Assembly (NCBI RefSeq): GCF_900021165.1
Contig: NZ_FCOQ01000013.1
Location: forward strand, 206,001-270,000
Length of the DNA stretch: 64,000 bases
DNA from: Paenibacillus phocaeensis
GTDB taxonomy: Bacteria > Bacillota > Bacilli > Paenibacillales > Paenibacillaceae
Direction: 5' to 3'
Shown in pieces: positions 36,346 to 45,652 of the stretch. Positions within the stretch are counted from its first letter, which is position 1. Each line of letters opens with the position of its first letter. Under the pieces are notes generated by a model. That model was given only the letters and a program-made list of their open reading frames with translations. It searched no databases and was not told the DNA's origin. The position numbers and the translations under genes are program-made.

Positions 36346-37203
36346 TTAAGCGTTCATTTCAGCCAGCTCCAGTGCTTCTTTGGCGTACGTCTGGATTTGG
36401 CGCTCCACCTCTGCACGAAGAGCCGGAGGACACTCTACCGCGATGCGGATGACGTATTCGCTCGCGGTTAACGACTGGATGCCCAAGACGTTGGGGGTCT
36501 GAGGGATTTGTTCCTGCTCCTCCTTCAAGCGCTGCATGGCCCCTTGGAGCAGCTCTACGCTCCCCTCCAGCTTCCTGGTGTTGCTGAACGGCAAATCGAC
36601 TACAGCCAGCGCAGTCCCCACCGAATAGTTCGTCACATTCGTAATCATCCCATTCGGGATAATGTGAACCTCCCCTGTCCAGCTTACCAGCCTTGTGGAG
36701 CGCAGCCCGATCATTTCCACGGTTCCTTTCAGGCTTCCCGTTTGAATGACGTCACCAACAGCGAACTGATCCTCTAATATAATGAAGAATCCGGTAATGA
36801 CATCCTTCACCAGGCTCTGGGCTCCAAAACCAATGGCCAAGCCAAGAACCCCTGCACCCGCGAGCAGCGGTGCCAAGTCATAACCCAGTTCACCTAACAC
36901 CAGCATAACCATAATAAAGTTGCTGGTAATAGTCGTAATGTTCTTCAGCAACTCGCCGACTGTAACCAGCCGTCGCGGGTTCATTTGCAGCCGGCTTTTC
37001 TCCCGCTTCTGCAGAGATCGGTCAATTAAGCGAAATAGGACACGGACGAACACACGAGTCAATCCGAAGATAATAATAATTTTAATTCCCGCATAGAACA
37101 CGTTCATCCACATATCCATATCTGTAAACCAATTCCATATATTATCTCTCCAGGCGGTCACATTCTCGGCGGCCTCCTGAAGCGGTTCTTCAGCCAACAG
37201 CAT
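36346..37203 (-). CDS. MscS-family small-conductance mechanosensitive channel
   Basis: A protein of about 285 residues with three transmembrane helices: TM1 near 25-45, TM2 near 75-95 and the pore-lining TM3 LLAGAGVLGLAIGFGAQSLVKDVITGFFI, followed by the beta domain (VGDVIQTGSLKGTVEMIGLRST) and an alpha/beta cytoplasmic domain. Opens on membrane tension to release osmolytes. ATG 37203 is preferred for AAGGGA 9 bases upstream; a TTG at 37224 would add seven residues but lacks a ribosome-binding site. Downstream of DUF3343 by 24 bases. Confidence 0.9.
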   Translation of the reverse strand: MLLAEEPLQEAAENVTAWRDNIWNWFTDMDMWMNVFYAGIKIIIIFGLTRVFVRVLFRLIDRSLQKREKSRLQMNPRRLVTVGELLKNITTITSNFIMVMLVLGELGYDLAPLLAGAGVLGLAIGFGAQSLVKDVITGFFIILEDQFAVGDVIQTGSLKGTVEMIGLRSTRLVSWTGEVHIIPNGMITNVTNYSVGTALAVVDLPFSNTRKLEGSVELLQGAMQRLKEEQEQIPQTPNVLGIQSLTASEYVIRIAVECPPALRAEVERQIQTYAKEALELAEMNA

Positions 37204-37227
37204 ATCTACCAATCCCTTATGCAAATT

Positions 37228-37482
37228 TCATAACTTGATGCTATCATAGCCCATCCCTTGACGGGAGTAAATCCCCCGAATCTCAACGGATTCCGAAGCA
37301 ATGATCCTCTTCACGAGTTCTAACGATGTTTGCGGAAATCGAATTGATAACGCGCATCCTGCGGTGATTTCCTTAGGAGTAGGGCATAAATCGATATCTA
37401 CCTCTGCATACTCCAATAGCATTTCCGCACGCAACGCTTGCTGTGTTGAATCAAAGGCCATCACCAACCCATCTTCATCCAC
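37228..37482 (-). CDS. DUF3343 family protein
   Basis: An 84-residue protein of the DUF3343 family (LVMAFDSTQQALRAEMLLEYAEVDIDLCPTPKEITAGCALSIRF). The conserved Cys pair lies in DLCPTPKEITAGCAL. The family is annotated as a possible Se/S carrier-like protein; no biochemical function is established. GTG 37482 has GGGGAGG 8 bases upstream. It sits in the same stretch as a cysteine-desulfurase-like gene (38725-39882), which makes a sulfur- or selenium-handling role plausible but unproven. Confidence 0.8.
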   Translation of the reverse strand: MDEDGLVMAFDSTQQALRAEMLLEYAEVDIDLCPTPKEITAGCALSIRFPQTSLELVKRIIASESVEIRGIYSRQGMGYDSIKL

Positions 37483-37616
37483 TTCGGTTTCCTCCCCTTC
37501 TGCCTAATGAGACTTTCGTACGAGTATATAATAAGCGTTTCTTCCATATACTATCTACTAAATCTTTGAAGTGCGAACCCTTCGCACCGGATCCTTAACG
37601 GAGAAAGGAAGATTCC

Positions 37617-38225
37617 ATGTCACAGATTCAACCGACCATTCCAGGACAAGAAATCCCTTATTTGAAAATCCCTCATACCGAACCCGGCATTCATTCGGCT
37701 ATTATTCACCGGTTGCTTCTGCATTTCGGACAGGTTGCTCCCGGGCAAGACATCGTCATCGTATGTATCGGGACGGACCGTTCCACCGGCGATTGCCTGG
37801 GCCCCTTGGTCGGCAGTGCGTTGGCCAAGTATCGCAGCCCGTATTTTCATCTTTACGGCACCCTTGAAGAACCCGTACATGCGATGAATTTAAAAGAAAC
37901 CCTGGACCAAATCCACGATCGATTCGTTGATCCGTATATCATCAGCATCGATGCCTGCCTCGGCCAAACGTCCAGCGTGGGATCCATTCAAGTTGTCCAA
38001 GGTCCGCTGCGTCCCGGTGCAGGGGTGAATAAAGAATTACCGCCGGTCGGCGATATCCATCTTACGGGCATCGTCAATGTCGGCGGCTTCATGGAATACT
38101 TCGTATTGCAAAACACGCGTCTCAGTTTGGTCATGCGGCTATCAGAAATTATATCCAACTGCCTGTACACCGCAATTAAGGAGTGGACCCGGGGGTCGAT
38201 TTCCCTAGCCCGGCGAGAGCTATAG
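37617..38225 (+). CDS. yyaC: Spore protease YyaC homologue
   Basis: A 202-residue protein of the YyaC/GPR-like family: CIGTDRSTGDCLGPLVGS and the ISIDACLGQTSSVGSIQVVQGPLRPGAGVNKELPPVGD block are characteristic of the hydrogenase-maturation/GPR protease fold. In spore formers it is made during sporulation; its substrate is not established. GAGAAAGGAAG precedes ATG 37617. The 3' end overlaps the convergent DUF4446 gene by 50 bases. It points against the leftward replication fork. Confidence 0.88.
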   Translation: MSQIQPTIPGQEIPYLKIPHTEPGIHSAIIHRLLLHFGQVAPGQDIVIVCIGTDRSTGDCLGPLVGSALAKYRSPYFHLYGTLEEPVHAMNLKETLDQIHDRFVDPYIISIDACLGQTSSVGSIQVVQGPLRPGAGVNKELPPVGDIHLTGIVNVGGFMEYFVLQNTRLSLVMRLSEIISNCLYTAIKEWTRGSISLARREL

Positions 38226-38697
38226 CTTCACGTTCTTCCGGAGATAGCGCATGCGGCGACTCCCCTTTGTCCAGTCCCTTGGCATATACGAAGGAGCCAT
38301 CCCGATTATAAATTCCCGTCAGGACCACACCATCCTGCTGCTCGTTGACGATCGCGATGGAGAAACTCAGATCATTCCCCTTCTCGCCAAATGCGTTATA
38401 ACGCTTAATCCCGATTTTCGACTTCTGCATCGGAATCCACTTCCCAATTTGCGCGAGTTGTTGCCCTTGTTCCTGCTGGATATCTTCAATTTTACCTTGC
38501 TGCATTTTCAAATCAATCAGCAAGCTCTCTAAATCCTGGATGCCGGTACCCTGCATCATCAGCTCGTATCTTCTCTTCATCTTGCGCAGCTTGCTTCCTT
38601 GGATCAAATTCCAGACCAGCATCCATAGAAACAGGAGAACCAAACCTCCGACGATCCAGCTTAATTGCTCAAAGATGAGATCATTCCATTCCCGCAT
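38176..38697 (-). CDS. DUF4446 family membrane protein
   Basis: A 173-residue protein with one N-terminal transmembrane helix (about residues 13-32, WIVGGLVLLFLWMLVWNLI), a coiled-coil-like helix (about 45-85) and a C-terminal domain (IGIKRYNAFGEKGNDLSFSIAIVNEQQDGVVLTGIYNRDGSFVYAKGL) typical of DUF4446, found next to parAB in Firmicutes. Function unknown. ATG 38697. Its last 50 bases overlap the end of the convergent yyaC gene, so the two transcripts are mutually antisense there. Confidence 0.88.
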   Translation of the reverse strand: MREWNDLIFEQLSWIVGGLVLLFLWMLVWNLIQGSKLRKMKRRYELMMQGTGIQDLESLLIDLKMQQGKIEDIQQEQGQQLAQIGKWIPMQKSKIGIKRYNAFGEKGNDLSFSIAIVNEQQDGVVLTGIYNRDGSFVYAKGLDKGESPHALSPEEREAIALAGLGKSTPGSTP

Positions 38698-38724
38698 GCG
38701 ACTTTCTACTCCTCTTTGCTAAGA

Positions 38725-39882
38725 TCAGTTGATTATTTTATGAATGGCATCCATTAGTACTTGAAGATCTGCTTCTGTTGTCTTGTACCCCACACTGGCA
38801 CGAACCGCGCCACCTTCCAACGTTCCGGCGGTTTGATGGCCTAACGGCGTACAGTGGTATCCCGCACGAACGGCGATGCCATATTCCCTATCGAGCGCAA
38901 ACGCAATTTCCGAAGCGTCTCGCCCGTTAATTGTAAAGGATACGATACCTGTGCGAGGCTGACCGATTTCCGGCCCAATCAGATGAACCTTAGGAATCTT
39001 CTGCAGTTCCCTCATTAAATATTGCGTTAAGTTCCACTCATGTTGATGAATACGTTCTACTCCATATTCCAGAACCGTGTCCACACCGGCACCTAATCCG
39101 GCAATCCCCGGGGTATTCACGGTCCCGGCTTCGTAACGATCCGGCCGAACGGACGGCTGTTCGCTTTCCTCGGATTGACTTCCTGTCCCCCCATGCAACA
39201 GCGGTTCCAATTCGAGGTCCGGTCGAATGTATAAGCCGCCGGTTCCTTGGGGACCAAGGAGTCCTTTATGTCCCGGAAACGCAAGAAGATCAATTCCCAT
39301 CTCTTCTACATTTACCGGATAGCACCCTGCCGTTTGCGCGGCATCCACCAATATCACAGCTCCGTACGCATGTGCTAACCGGCTTAATTCCTGAATTGGC
39401 AAAATGCATCCCAATAAATTCGAACTATGGGAACATACAAGTAAACGTGTATGAGGCTGAAAAAGTTTCTCTACTTGACTCAGATCTAATCGACCCTGGC
39501 GATCCACCTCGGCGTAATCGACTTCGATCCCTGCGGTCCGCTTCAGAAACTCCAAAGGACGTCTTACAGAATTGTGTTCAACTGTCGTCGCCACCACATG
39601 ATCCCCTGGCTTTAGCCAGCCCTTGATCGCTAAATTCAACGCCGAAGTCGCATTGGACATCATCGCGATGTCATTGGGATTCGCAATACCAAACAACTGT
39701 GCAAGCTTTACACGGGTGTTATAAAGCACCCTTCCCGCCCGCAGCGCCATCCCGTGATTTCCTCGTCCTGCATTGGCGGCTGGTCCATTTAGTATTTCCA
39801 ACATAACTTCTCCTACGCTAGGAGGTTTCGGCCAAGATGTGGCTGCATGATCCAGGTAAACGACGGGTTTCATCTCGCGCAA
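38725..39882 (-). CDS. Cysteine-desulfurase-like class V aminotransferase-fold enzyme
   Basis: A 385-residue PLP-dependent enzyme. YLDHAATSWPKP start, SNATSALNLAIKG, the His-containing TVEHNSVRRPLEFLK, and the PLP-lysine region DLLAFPGHKGLLGPQGTGGLYI are typical of the class V/cysteine desulfurase family. A Cys-containing loop near the C-terminus (AGYHCTPLGHQTAGTLEGG) could carry persulfide. It may mobilise sulfur or selenium. TTG 39882 has AAGGGGG 7 bases upstream; an ATG at 39873 is the alternative but lacks a spaced ribosome-binding site. Precise role is uncertain; it is not next to other Fe-S genes. Confidence 0.85.
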   Translation of the reverse strand: MREMKPVVYLDHAATSWPKPPSVGEVMLEILNGPAANAGRGNHGMALRAGRVLYNTRVKLAQLFGIANPNDIAMMSNATSALNLAIKGWLKPGDHVVATTVEHNSVRRPLEFLKRTAGIEVDYAEVDRQGRLDLSQVEKLFQPHTRLLVCSHSSNLLGCILPIQELSRLAHAYGAVILVDAAQTAGCYPVNVEEMGIDLLAFPGHKGLLGPQGTGGLYIRPDLELEPLLHGGTGSQSEESEQPSVRPDRYEAGTVNTPGIAGLGAGVDTVLEYGVERIHQHEWNLTQYLMRELQKIPKVHLIGPEIGQPRTGIVSFTINGRDASEIAFALDREYGIAVRAGYHCTPLGHQTAGTLEGGAVRASVGYKTTEADLQVLMDAIHKIIN

Positions 39883-39921
39883 CGGTGTTCCCCCTTCGAG
39901 TTTGTTCTACCACAGTTAAGA

Positions 39922-39988
39922 AATGACATACCCCTTCTTCTCAAGCCCTTCCTTCACGGCAGGCCGCTCAAAAGATGGATATGTCATT
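39922..39988 (-). terminator. Long inverted repeat downstream of parB
   Basis: AATGACATA (39922-39930) and TATGTCATT (39980-39988) pair over 9 bp with a 49-nt loop; only a weak T tail follows on the minus strand. It may mark the end of the parAB transcript. Confidence 0.35.
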
Positions 39989-39998
39989 CCGTTTATCG

Positions 39999-40838
39999 TT
40001 AGCTCAGCATATCAAGGATTCGCTGCAAATCCTGCTGGCTGTAATAGTTTATTTCGATTTTACCCTTATCTTTGTTTGCTTTAATTTTTACGGTCGTCTT
40101 ATATCGTTCACGCAAGCTCTCTTCGACTTCTTCGATATAAGGATCCCTTTTCTTATTGGCAGTTTTCGGTTTTTCCTGCTTTTTGCGATCCAGTTGTTGC
40201 ACCGCATCTTCCAGGTCCCGAACGCTCCATTCGTGATCGATGCATTGCTGAGCTAACTGTTTAATCGTAGTTGGATCTTTCAACCCCACCAATGCCCGCG
40301 CATGTCCCATCGATAATGTTCCACGTGAAACATATTCCTTGACTTCTTCCGGCAAGGATAACAGCCGCAGAAAGTTGGCAATATGAGATCGAGATTTACC
40401 CACTTTCATCGAAAGTTCTTCTTGTGTTAACTGGAATTGATCCATCAACCCTTGGTAAGCTACAGCCACTTCCATTGCGTTCAGATTCTCACGCTGCAGA
40501 TTTTCAATCAGCGCAATTTCCATGACCTGTTGATCAGAGAAACTCCGAACTACCGCAGGGATTGTTGCGTTCCCGCAAAATTGCGATGCGCGGAACCTCC
40601 GCTCCCCTGCAATGATCTCATATCCCTTCAGCACACTGCGCACAATGATAGGTTGAATAACCCCATGCTGCCGAATCGATTCGGCCAATTCCCGTATAGC
40701 CTCCTCGTCAAAGGTCTTGCGTGGTTGATACGGATTGGCACGAAGCTGATTGAGCGGGATTTCAACAACCTTATCATCATCCTGGATGGATAGTGCCGGA
40801 ATCAGAGCGTCCAATCCTTTGCCCAATCGTTTATTCAT
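39999..40838 (-). CDS. parB: Chromosome partitioning protein ParB (Spo0J)
   Basis: A 279-residue CTP-dependent DNA clamp that loads at parS and spreads, directing origin segregation and SMC loading. N-terminal ParA-interacting peptide ([15 protein letters not shown]), the CTP-binding/ParB core with GERRFRA and QREN..AMEVA motifs, a helix-turn-helix (about residues 120-180, [19 protein letters not shown]) and a C-terminal dimerisation domain. ATG 40838 is preceded by AAAGGAAG and overlaps the end of parA by 8 bases. A parS site lies inside the gene at 40317. Confidence 0.96.
   Translation of the reverse strand: MNKRLGKGLDALIPALSIQDDDKVVEIPLNQLRANPYQPRKTFDEEAIRELAESIRQHGVIQPIIVRSVLKGYEIIAGERRFRASQFCGNATIPAVVRSFSDQQVMEIALIENLQRENLNAMEVAVAYQGLMDQFQLTQEELSMKVGKSRSHIANFLRLLSLPEEVKEYVSRGTLSMGHARALVGLKDPTTIKQLAQQCIDHEWSVRDLEDAVQQLDRKKQEKPKTANKKRDPYIEEVEESLRERYKTTVKIKANKDKGKIEINYYSQQDLQRILDMLS
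40317..40332. promoter_or_regulatory. parS centromere site within parB
   Basis: TGTTCCACGTGAAACA matches the bacterial parS consensus at all 16 positions. ParB nucleates here; a parS in the parB (spo0J) gene is also known in B. subtilis. Confidence 0.92.
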
Positions 40839-41592
40839 AAGATACCACTTCCTTTGCCAACTCAAGATAAACTTCCGCACCCTTCGAGCGAGGGTCATAC
40901 GTAATAATGGATTGACCGTGGGACGGCGCTTCGCTCAATCGCACGTTACGCGGAATGACTGTCTTATACACCTTCTGCTGGAAGTACTTCTTGACCTCTT
41001 CTATGACTTGAATCCCCAGATTGGTTCGGGCATCAAACATCGTTAACAACACTCCTTCAATTTGTAAGGAGGTATTCAGATGTTTCTGAACCAATCTAAC
41101 GGTATTCAACAATTGGCTTAATCCTTCCAATGCGTAATACTCACACTGGATCGGGATCAGGACAGAATCGGCGGCAGTCAAAGAATTAATCGTTAAGATT
41201 CCGAGGGAAGGCGGGCAATCAATCAAAATATAATCGTACAAATGCCGAATCGGCTGTAACGATTTCTTAAGCCTCACTTCGCGTGAAATCGTGGGAACTA
41301 ATTCAATTTCTGCCCCGGCCAATTGGATCGTAGCCGGGATAATATGCAAATTTTCAATTTCTGTATGGGCAATTGCTTCCTTGGGATGAACCTCATTAAT
41401 GAGAACATCATAGATGCAATTTGCGACATCCGCTTTATTAATGCCAACACCGCTTGTCGTATTTCCCTGGGGGTCAATATCGATCAGCAGCACTTTCTTT
41501 CCGATGGCAGCTAATCCCGCTCCCAAATTGACAGAAGTCGTCGTCTTTCCGACGCCCCCTTTTTGGTTCGCTATGGCGATGATTTTAGACAA
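40831..41592 (-). CDS. parA: Chromosome partitioning ATPase ParA (Soj)
   Basis: A 253-residue deviant Walker-type ATPase. Walker [15 protein letters not shown] with the signature lysine, [11 protein letters not shown] and the catalytic IDCPPSLG are intact. It lacks an N-terminal HTH extension, so it is the small chromosomal Soj type that drives ParB-parS movement and controls DnaA. TTG 41592 has GAGGTGA upstream. Overlaps parB by 8 bases. Confidence 0.96.
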   Translation of the reverse strand: MSKIIAIANQKGGVGKTTTSVNLGAGLAAIGKKVLLIDIDPQGNTTSGVGINKADVANCIYDVLINEVHPKEAIAHTEIENLHIIPATIQLAGAEIELVPTISREVRLKKSLQPIRHLYDYILIDCPPSLGILTINSLTAADSVLIPIQCEYYALEGLSQLLNTVRLVQKHLNTSLQIEGVLLTMFDARTNLGIQVIEEVKKYFQQKVYKTVIPRNVRLSEAPSHGQSIITYDPRSKGAEVYLELAKEVVSYE

Positions 41593-41835
41593 TCCAGTTC
41601 ACCTCAATATAATAGAAGAATCTCTTTGTAGTCCTCATGTACGCATTCTAAGCTGCCGCTACAAAAAGACCTAAAGCAATGCGTGGTGAATACACCTGCC
41701 GGTCGATAACGATACATCAAAGTCATGAACGGACGAACATGTCCTGCATAAATGCAACCCTACCGACCCTAATCCACATGGATATAAAGAAGTTCGTGCG
41801 GGCGTTCTGACAGCCTGAGCCTGACCGAAAAAGAA

Positions 41836-41865
41836 GCTGACCTAAACCTCGCGGTTTGGGTCAGC
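41836..41865 (-). terminator. noc terminator
   Basis: GCTGACCTAAACC and GGTTTGGGTCAGC arms (13 positions, one G-U-type pair) close on TCGC; the minus strand continues TTCTTTTTC. It ends in the gap between noc and parA. Confidence 0.8.
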
Positions 41866-41873
41866 GAGTGAAG

Positions 41874-42698
41874 TTATGAACGTTTCGGAATTTGAATCAC
41901 GATTTCATAATGATCCTCATGATCCTTTTCTTCCGTTTTAATTTGCAATCCCGAACCGGTGACCATGTCGATCGACTGGCGAATCGTATTCAGTGCCAAT
42001 CGGACATCCTTCGTGAAGGAGATTCGTTTCGATGGGGACTTTTTGTTCTTTGCGATTTCCTTATAGAAGGCAATGCGGGCTTCCGTTTGCTTCACATTCA
42101 GTTCTTTGCTGATGATTTCCCCCAGAACTTTCAACTGTAACTCTTCTGTATCCAGAGACAATAAAGCACGCGCATGACGCTCAGTAATTTTCCGTTCCAT
42201 CAACGCGGTCTTTACTCCCTCCGGAAGCTGTAGCAGTCTAATCTTATTGGCGATCGTCGATTGGCTCTTCCCGAGGCGTTGAGCCAAGCTCTCTTGCGTC
42301 AATTGATGCAAATCAATCAAATTCTGGTAAGCCATCGCCTCTTCGATCGAGGTTAACCCTTCCCTTTGAAGATTCTCAATCAAAGCGATAGATGCCGCCT
42401 GCGAATCGTTGAAATCACGTAAAATCGCAGGAATAGATTCCAGACCCAGCTTCTTGACGGCTCTCCAGCGGCGTTCCCCGGCGATAATTTCATACTTTTC
42501 ATTCCGGTAACGAACGACAATCGGTTGGATCACGCCATGCGTCCGAATGGTTTGGCACAACTCATCGATTTTCTCGTCGTCAAAGATCGTCCGCGGCTGA
42601 TAAGGACTGCCGACAATTTCCTCCACCGGAATTTGTCTTACTTCATCTCCGCTGCTACGTTCGGTTAACCCAAACAATTTAGAAAATTGTTCTTTCAT
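41874..42698 (-). CDS. noc: Nucleoid occlusion protein Noc
   Basis: A 274-residue ParB-family CTP-binding protein that coats DNA at its own sites, binds the membrane with an N-terminal amphipathic segment ([11 protein letters not shown]) and blocks FtsZ ring assembly over nucleoids. Contains the ParB core ([20 protein letters not shown]), an HTH ([26 protein letters not shown]) and a C-terminal domain. ATG 42698 gives the correct membrane-binding start; a GTG at 42713 is the alternative. It is distinguished from parB by its separate unit upstream of rsmG and the membrane-targeting N-terminus. Confidence 0.93.
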   Translation of the reverse strand: MKEQFSKLFGLTERSSGDEVRQIPVEEIVGSPYQPRTIFDDEKIDELCQTIRTHGVIQPIVVRYRNEKYEIIAGERRWRAVKKLGLESIPAILRDFNDSQAASIALIENLQREGLTSIEEAMAYQNLIDLHQLTQESLAQRLGKSQSTIANKIRLLQLPEGVKTALMERKITERHARALLSLDTEELQLKVLGEIISKELNVKQTEARIAFYKEIAKNKKSPSKRISFTKDVRLALNTIRQSIDMVTGSGLQIKTEEKDHEDHYEIVIQIPKRS

Positions 42699-42901
42699 TC
42701 CGTCAATTACCACCTAGTTTCATAGTGACATAAGGCCAAGCCTTACGGATCATCCCTGCGGGATGATATTTTTCTAAACGAAATGCATTGTTCAAAACTC
42801 GATATATCTATTCTACCACTTTTTCCTCTATAATCCTATTCTCTTCTTAAGAGATGTTAGAGAAAAAAAGATAGAATTAATCTGAAAAAGACAGAAAAAA
42901 A

Positions 42902-42937
42902 CCTTAGCCATGTTTCACGTGGAACATTTTGCTAAGG
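42902..42937 (-). terminator. mnmE-mnmG-rsmG terminator built around a parS site
   Basis: CCTTAGC (42902-42908) and GCTAAGG (42931-42937) pair, enclosing the self-complementary parS palindrome at 42911-42926, and the minus strand continues with seven T (42901-42895). It lies 15 bases after the rsmG stop. Confidence 0.8.
42911..42926. promoter_or_regulatory. parS centromere site between noc and rsmG
   Basis: TGTTTCACGTGGAACA is the exact reverse complement of the parS sequence at 40317. It forms the upper stem of the rsmG terminator hairpin. Confidence 0.92.
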
Positions 42938-42952
42938 GGTGGAACAACATCG

Positions 42953-43675
42953 TTATAATAAAGGAGTTTTGAGCGGTGTCCCTGCTTTTCTTGGGTACTT
43001 CTTCGGCGTAGCGGCGGTTTTCTGGATGATGACTAAATGTCGCTCTGAATTTTCCAAGGGCAGCGAGAACTCCGGTGTTCTAACCCATTTTCCTTTAAGT
43101 TCTATCAAGCTGCGAGCAGCCTCTTGAACTTCCTCCTGCGGGTTGCTACCTTTCATTGCTACGAACAACCCTCCCGGCTTAACAAACGGCAGACAAAACT
43201 CATTAAGGACTGCCATACGAGCTACGGCCCGAGCCGTGACCAAGTCAAAAGCATCGCGCAGTTCACCCTGTCGTCCTAAATCCTCCGCACGGCCGTGCAG
43301 CAGACGAACCTGTGATAAGCCCAACTCATTCACCACATGCTGCAAAAACTGGATTCGTTTGTTCAAAGAATCCACGATCGTTAACTGTAAATGAGGATAA
43401 CAGATTTTCAAAGGGATCCCGGGAAATCCTGCTCCAGACCCGATGTCCGCCATTGCCACGATCTCCCCCATCGGAACGTGAAAGGCCAAACTGATCGAAT
43501 CGTAGAAATGTTTGATATAGACCTGTTCCCGTTCGGTAATCCCGGTCAGGTTCATCTTTTCATTCCATTCAACCAATACTTCATAATACCGTTCAAATTG
43601 CTTCAACTGCTCCTCCGAGATCTCAATGCCATGACCCTGGAGCAACGTGCAAAATTGGGCTTGTATCGAATCCAA
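42953..43675 (-). CDS. rsmG: 16S rRNA (guanine527-N7)-methyltransferase RsmG (GidB)
   Basis: A 240-residue SAM-dependent methyltransferase modifying G527 of 16S rRNA. The SAM-binding loop ADIGSGAGFPGIPLKI and the catalytic-region VTARAVARMAVLNEFCLPFVKPGG are intact; loss of the gene gives low-level streptomycin resistance in many bacteria. TTG 43675 has GGAGGGT 5 bases upstream. It follows mnmG after 3 bases. Confidence 0.95.
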   Translation of the reverse strand: MDSIQAQFCTLLQGHGIEISEEQLKQFERYYEVLVEWNEKMNLTGITEREQVYIKHFYDSISLAFHVPMGEIVAMADIGSGAGFPGIPLKICYPHLQLTIVDSLNKRIQFLQHVVNELGLSQVRLLHGRAEDLGRQGELRDAFDLVTARAVARMAVLNEFCLPFVKPGGLFVAMKGSNPQEEVQEAARSLIELKGKWVRTPEFSLPLENSERHLVIIQKTAATPKKYPRKAGTPLKTPLL

Positions 43676-43678
43676 TGG

Positions 43679-45565
43679 TTACCCTCCTGCAGCTGTGACC
43701 CGGTTATAATGCTCCAAATACACTAGCAAAATCGAAATATCCGCCGGTGTAACCCCCGAGATCCGCGAAGCTTGCCCGATTGAGATGGGGCGGATTTTGG
43801 ACAGCTTCTGCCGCGCTTCCATCGCCAGACCTTGGATATCCTCATAATTGATGTTTTCCGGGATTTTTTTCTTTTCCATTTTTTGTAATCGTTCAACGTG
43901 AATCAATTGCTTCTCAATATAACCGGCATATTTGATCTGGATTTCCACCTGCTCCTGCATCTCTTCGTCCAGCTCAACTTCAGAAGGAGAGAGCGAAGCG
44001 ATAAGCGCATACGTCACTTCCGGACGCCGCAAAATGGTCAGCAGATTGCTCCCATCCTGAATGGGTGCCGAGCCGATCGATTCCAGCAGCGGATTGATCT
44101 CCACAGGACGAACCTTTGTCGACTTCAACCGTTCGATCTCTTCCTCGACCTTCCGCTTCTTATCCAAAAACCGCGTATACCGCTCCTCAGAGATCAATCC
44201 GATCTCATACCCCAGCGGCGTCAAACGCAAATCCGCATTGTCATGACGGAGCAGCAAGCGATATTCCGCACGCGAAGTCAGCAGGCGGTACGGCTCGTTG
44301 GTGCCCTTCGTGACCAAGTCGTCGATCAATACACCGATATACCCCTGTGAACGATCCAACACAACAGGTTCCTTGCCCTGCACTTTCCGTGCGGCGTTGA
44401 TCCCGGCCATAATGCCTTGTCCCGCCGCTTCCTCATAGCCGGAGGTCCCGTTGATTTGTCCCGCCGTAAACAGGCCCGGCAACCGTTTCGTCTCCAGGGA
44501 AGGCCATAGCTGGGTCGGTACGACCGCATCATATTCAATCGCATAACCGGTCCGCATCATTTGCACATTTTGCAGGCCTGGCACCGAGCGCAGCATCTTC
44601 AACTGAACCTCTTCCGGCATACTGGTGGAGAAGCCTTGTACATAATACTCCGACGTATTTTTCCCTTCCGGCTCCAGGAAAATTTGATGCTTCGGTTTAT
44701 CGCTAAACCGTACGATTTTGTCCTCGATGGACGGACAGTAACGGGGCCCCGTTCCTTCGATCACCCCGGAGAACATCGGCGCGCGATGTAGGTTATCCGT
44801 AATAATCCGATGCGTTTCCTCGGAGGTGTACGTCAGCCAGCAAGGCAATTGCTCGTTGTCCGACCCTTTCGTCTCATAGGAAAAAAACTTCGGCTTCTCA
44901 TCCCCCGGCTGAATCTCCGTTTGCGAGAAATCAATCGAGTCCTTATGCACCCGCGGCGGCGTTCCCGTCTTGAAGCGCACAAGCTCGAAGCCCAGCTCCT
45001 TCAGATTTTGCGACAGGCGCACTGACGGCTGCTGGTTGTTTGGACCGCTTTCGTACATCAGCTCACCCATGATGATTTTTCCGCGCAAATACGTCCCGGT
45101 CGTCAGCACAACCGCCTTGGCCCGGTACTCCGCGCCGGTCTTCGTGATCACACCCACGCACTGACCGTCTTCGACAATCAGCTCCTCGACCATCCCCTGG
45201 AGCATCGTCAGATTCGGTTCCTTCTCCATCGTTTCCTTCATGGCATGTTGATACGAAAATTTATCCGCCTGCGCACGCAGCGCATGAACGGCCGGGCCTT
45301 TCCCGGTATTCAGCATCCGCATTTGGATGAACGTCTTGTCGATGTTACGGCCCATTTCGCCGCCCAAGGCGTCAACCTCGCGCACGACATGGCCTTTCGC
45401 CGGACCTCCAATCGAAGGATTACACGGCATAAAAGCAACCATATCCAAATTGATCGTGACCATCAGCGTGCGGCAACCCATCCGCGCTGCAGCTAATGCC
45501 GCTTCGCAACCCGCGTGTCCTGCACCGACCACGATCACCTCATAATCTCCTGCAGCGTAACCCAT
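43679..45565 (-). CDS. mnmG: tRNA uridine-5-carboxymethylaminomethyl modification enzyme MnmG (GidA)
   Basis: A 628-residue FAD/NADH-dependent enzyme that, with MnmE, modifies wobble U34 of several tRNAs. N-terminal FAD motif [19 protein letters not shown], the MnmG signature [12 protein letters not shown] and [17 protein letters not shown], and a C-terminal helical domain. Full length; ATG 45565. Co-transcribed with mnmE upstream (87-base gap) and rsmG downstream. Confidence 0.97.
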   Translation of the reverse strand: MGYAAGDYEVIVVGAGHAGCEAALAAARMGCRTLMVTINLDMVAFMPCNPSIGGPAKGHVVREVDALGGEMGRNIDKTFIQMRMLNTGKGPAVHALRAQADKFSYQHAMKETMEKEPNLTMLQGMVEELIVEDGQCVGVITKTGAEYRAKAVVLTTGTYLRGKIIMGELMYESGPNNQQPSVRLSQNLKELGFELVRFKTGTPPRVHKDSIDFSQTEIQPGDEKPKFFSYETKGSDNEQLPCWLTYTSEETHRIITDNLHRAPMFSGVIEGTGPRYCPSIEDKIVRFSDKPKHQIFLEPEGKNTSEYYVQGFSTSMPEEVQLKMLRSVPGLQNVQMMRTGYAIEYDAVVPTQLWPSLETKRLPGLFTAGQINGTSGYEEAAGQGIMAGINAARKVQGKEPVVLDRSQGYIGVLIDDLVTKGTNEPYRLLTSRAEYRLLLRHDNADLRLTPLGYEIGLISEERYTRFLDKKRKVEEEIERLKSTKVRPVEINPLLESIGSAPIQDGSNLLTILRRPEVTYALIASLSPSEVELDEEMQEQVEIQIKYAGYIEKQLIHVERLQKMEKKKIPENINYEDIQGLAMEARQKLSKIRPISIGQASRISGVTPADISILLVYLEHYNRVTAAGG

Positions 45566-45652
45566 CTATCGTCAACCTCCTTTACCCTACACCCTTCAGA
45601 CTCTATCCGTAACATCATACCATGAACCGGCCCTGCTGATACTAGAGGCGGC

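Noticed and set aside
43415..43430. A possible Noc-binding site (ATCCCGGGAAAT core) inside rsmG
   Set aside because: Only 11 of 14 positions match the ATTTCCCGGGAAAT consensus and it lies in coding DNA; one such match is expected by chance.
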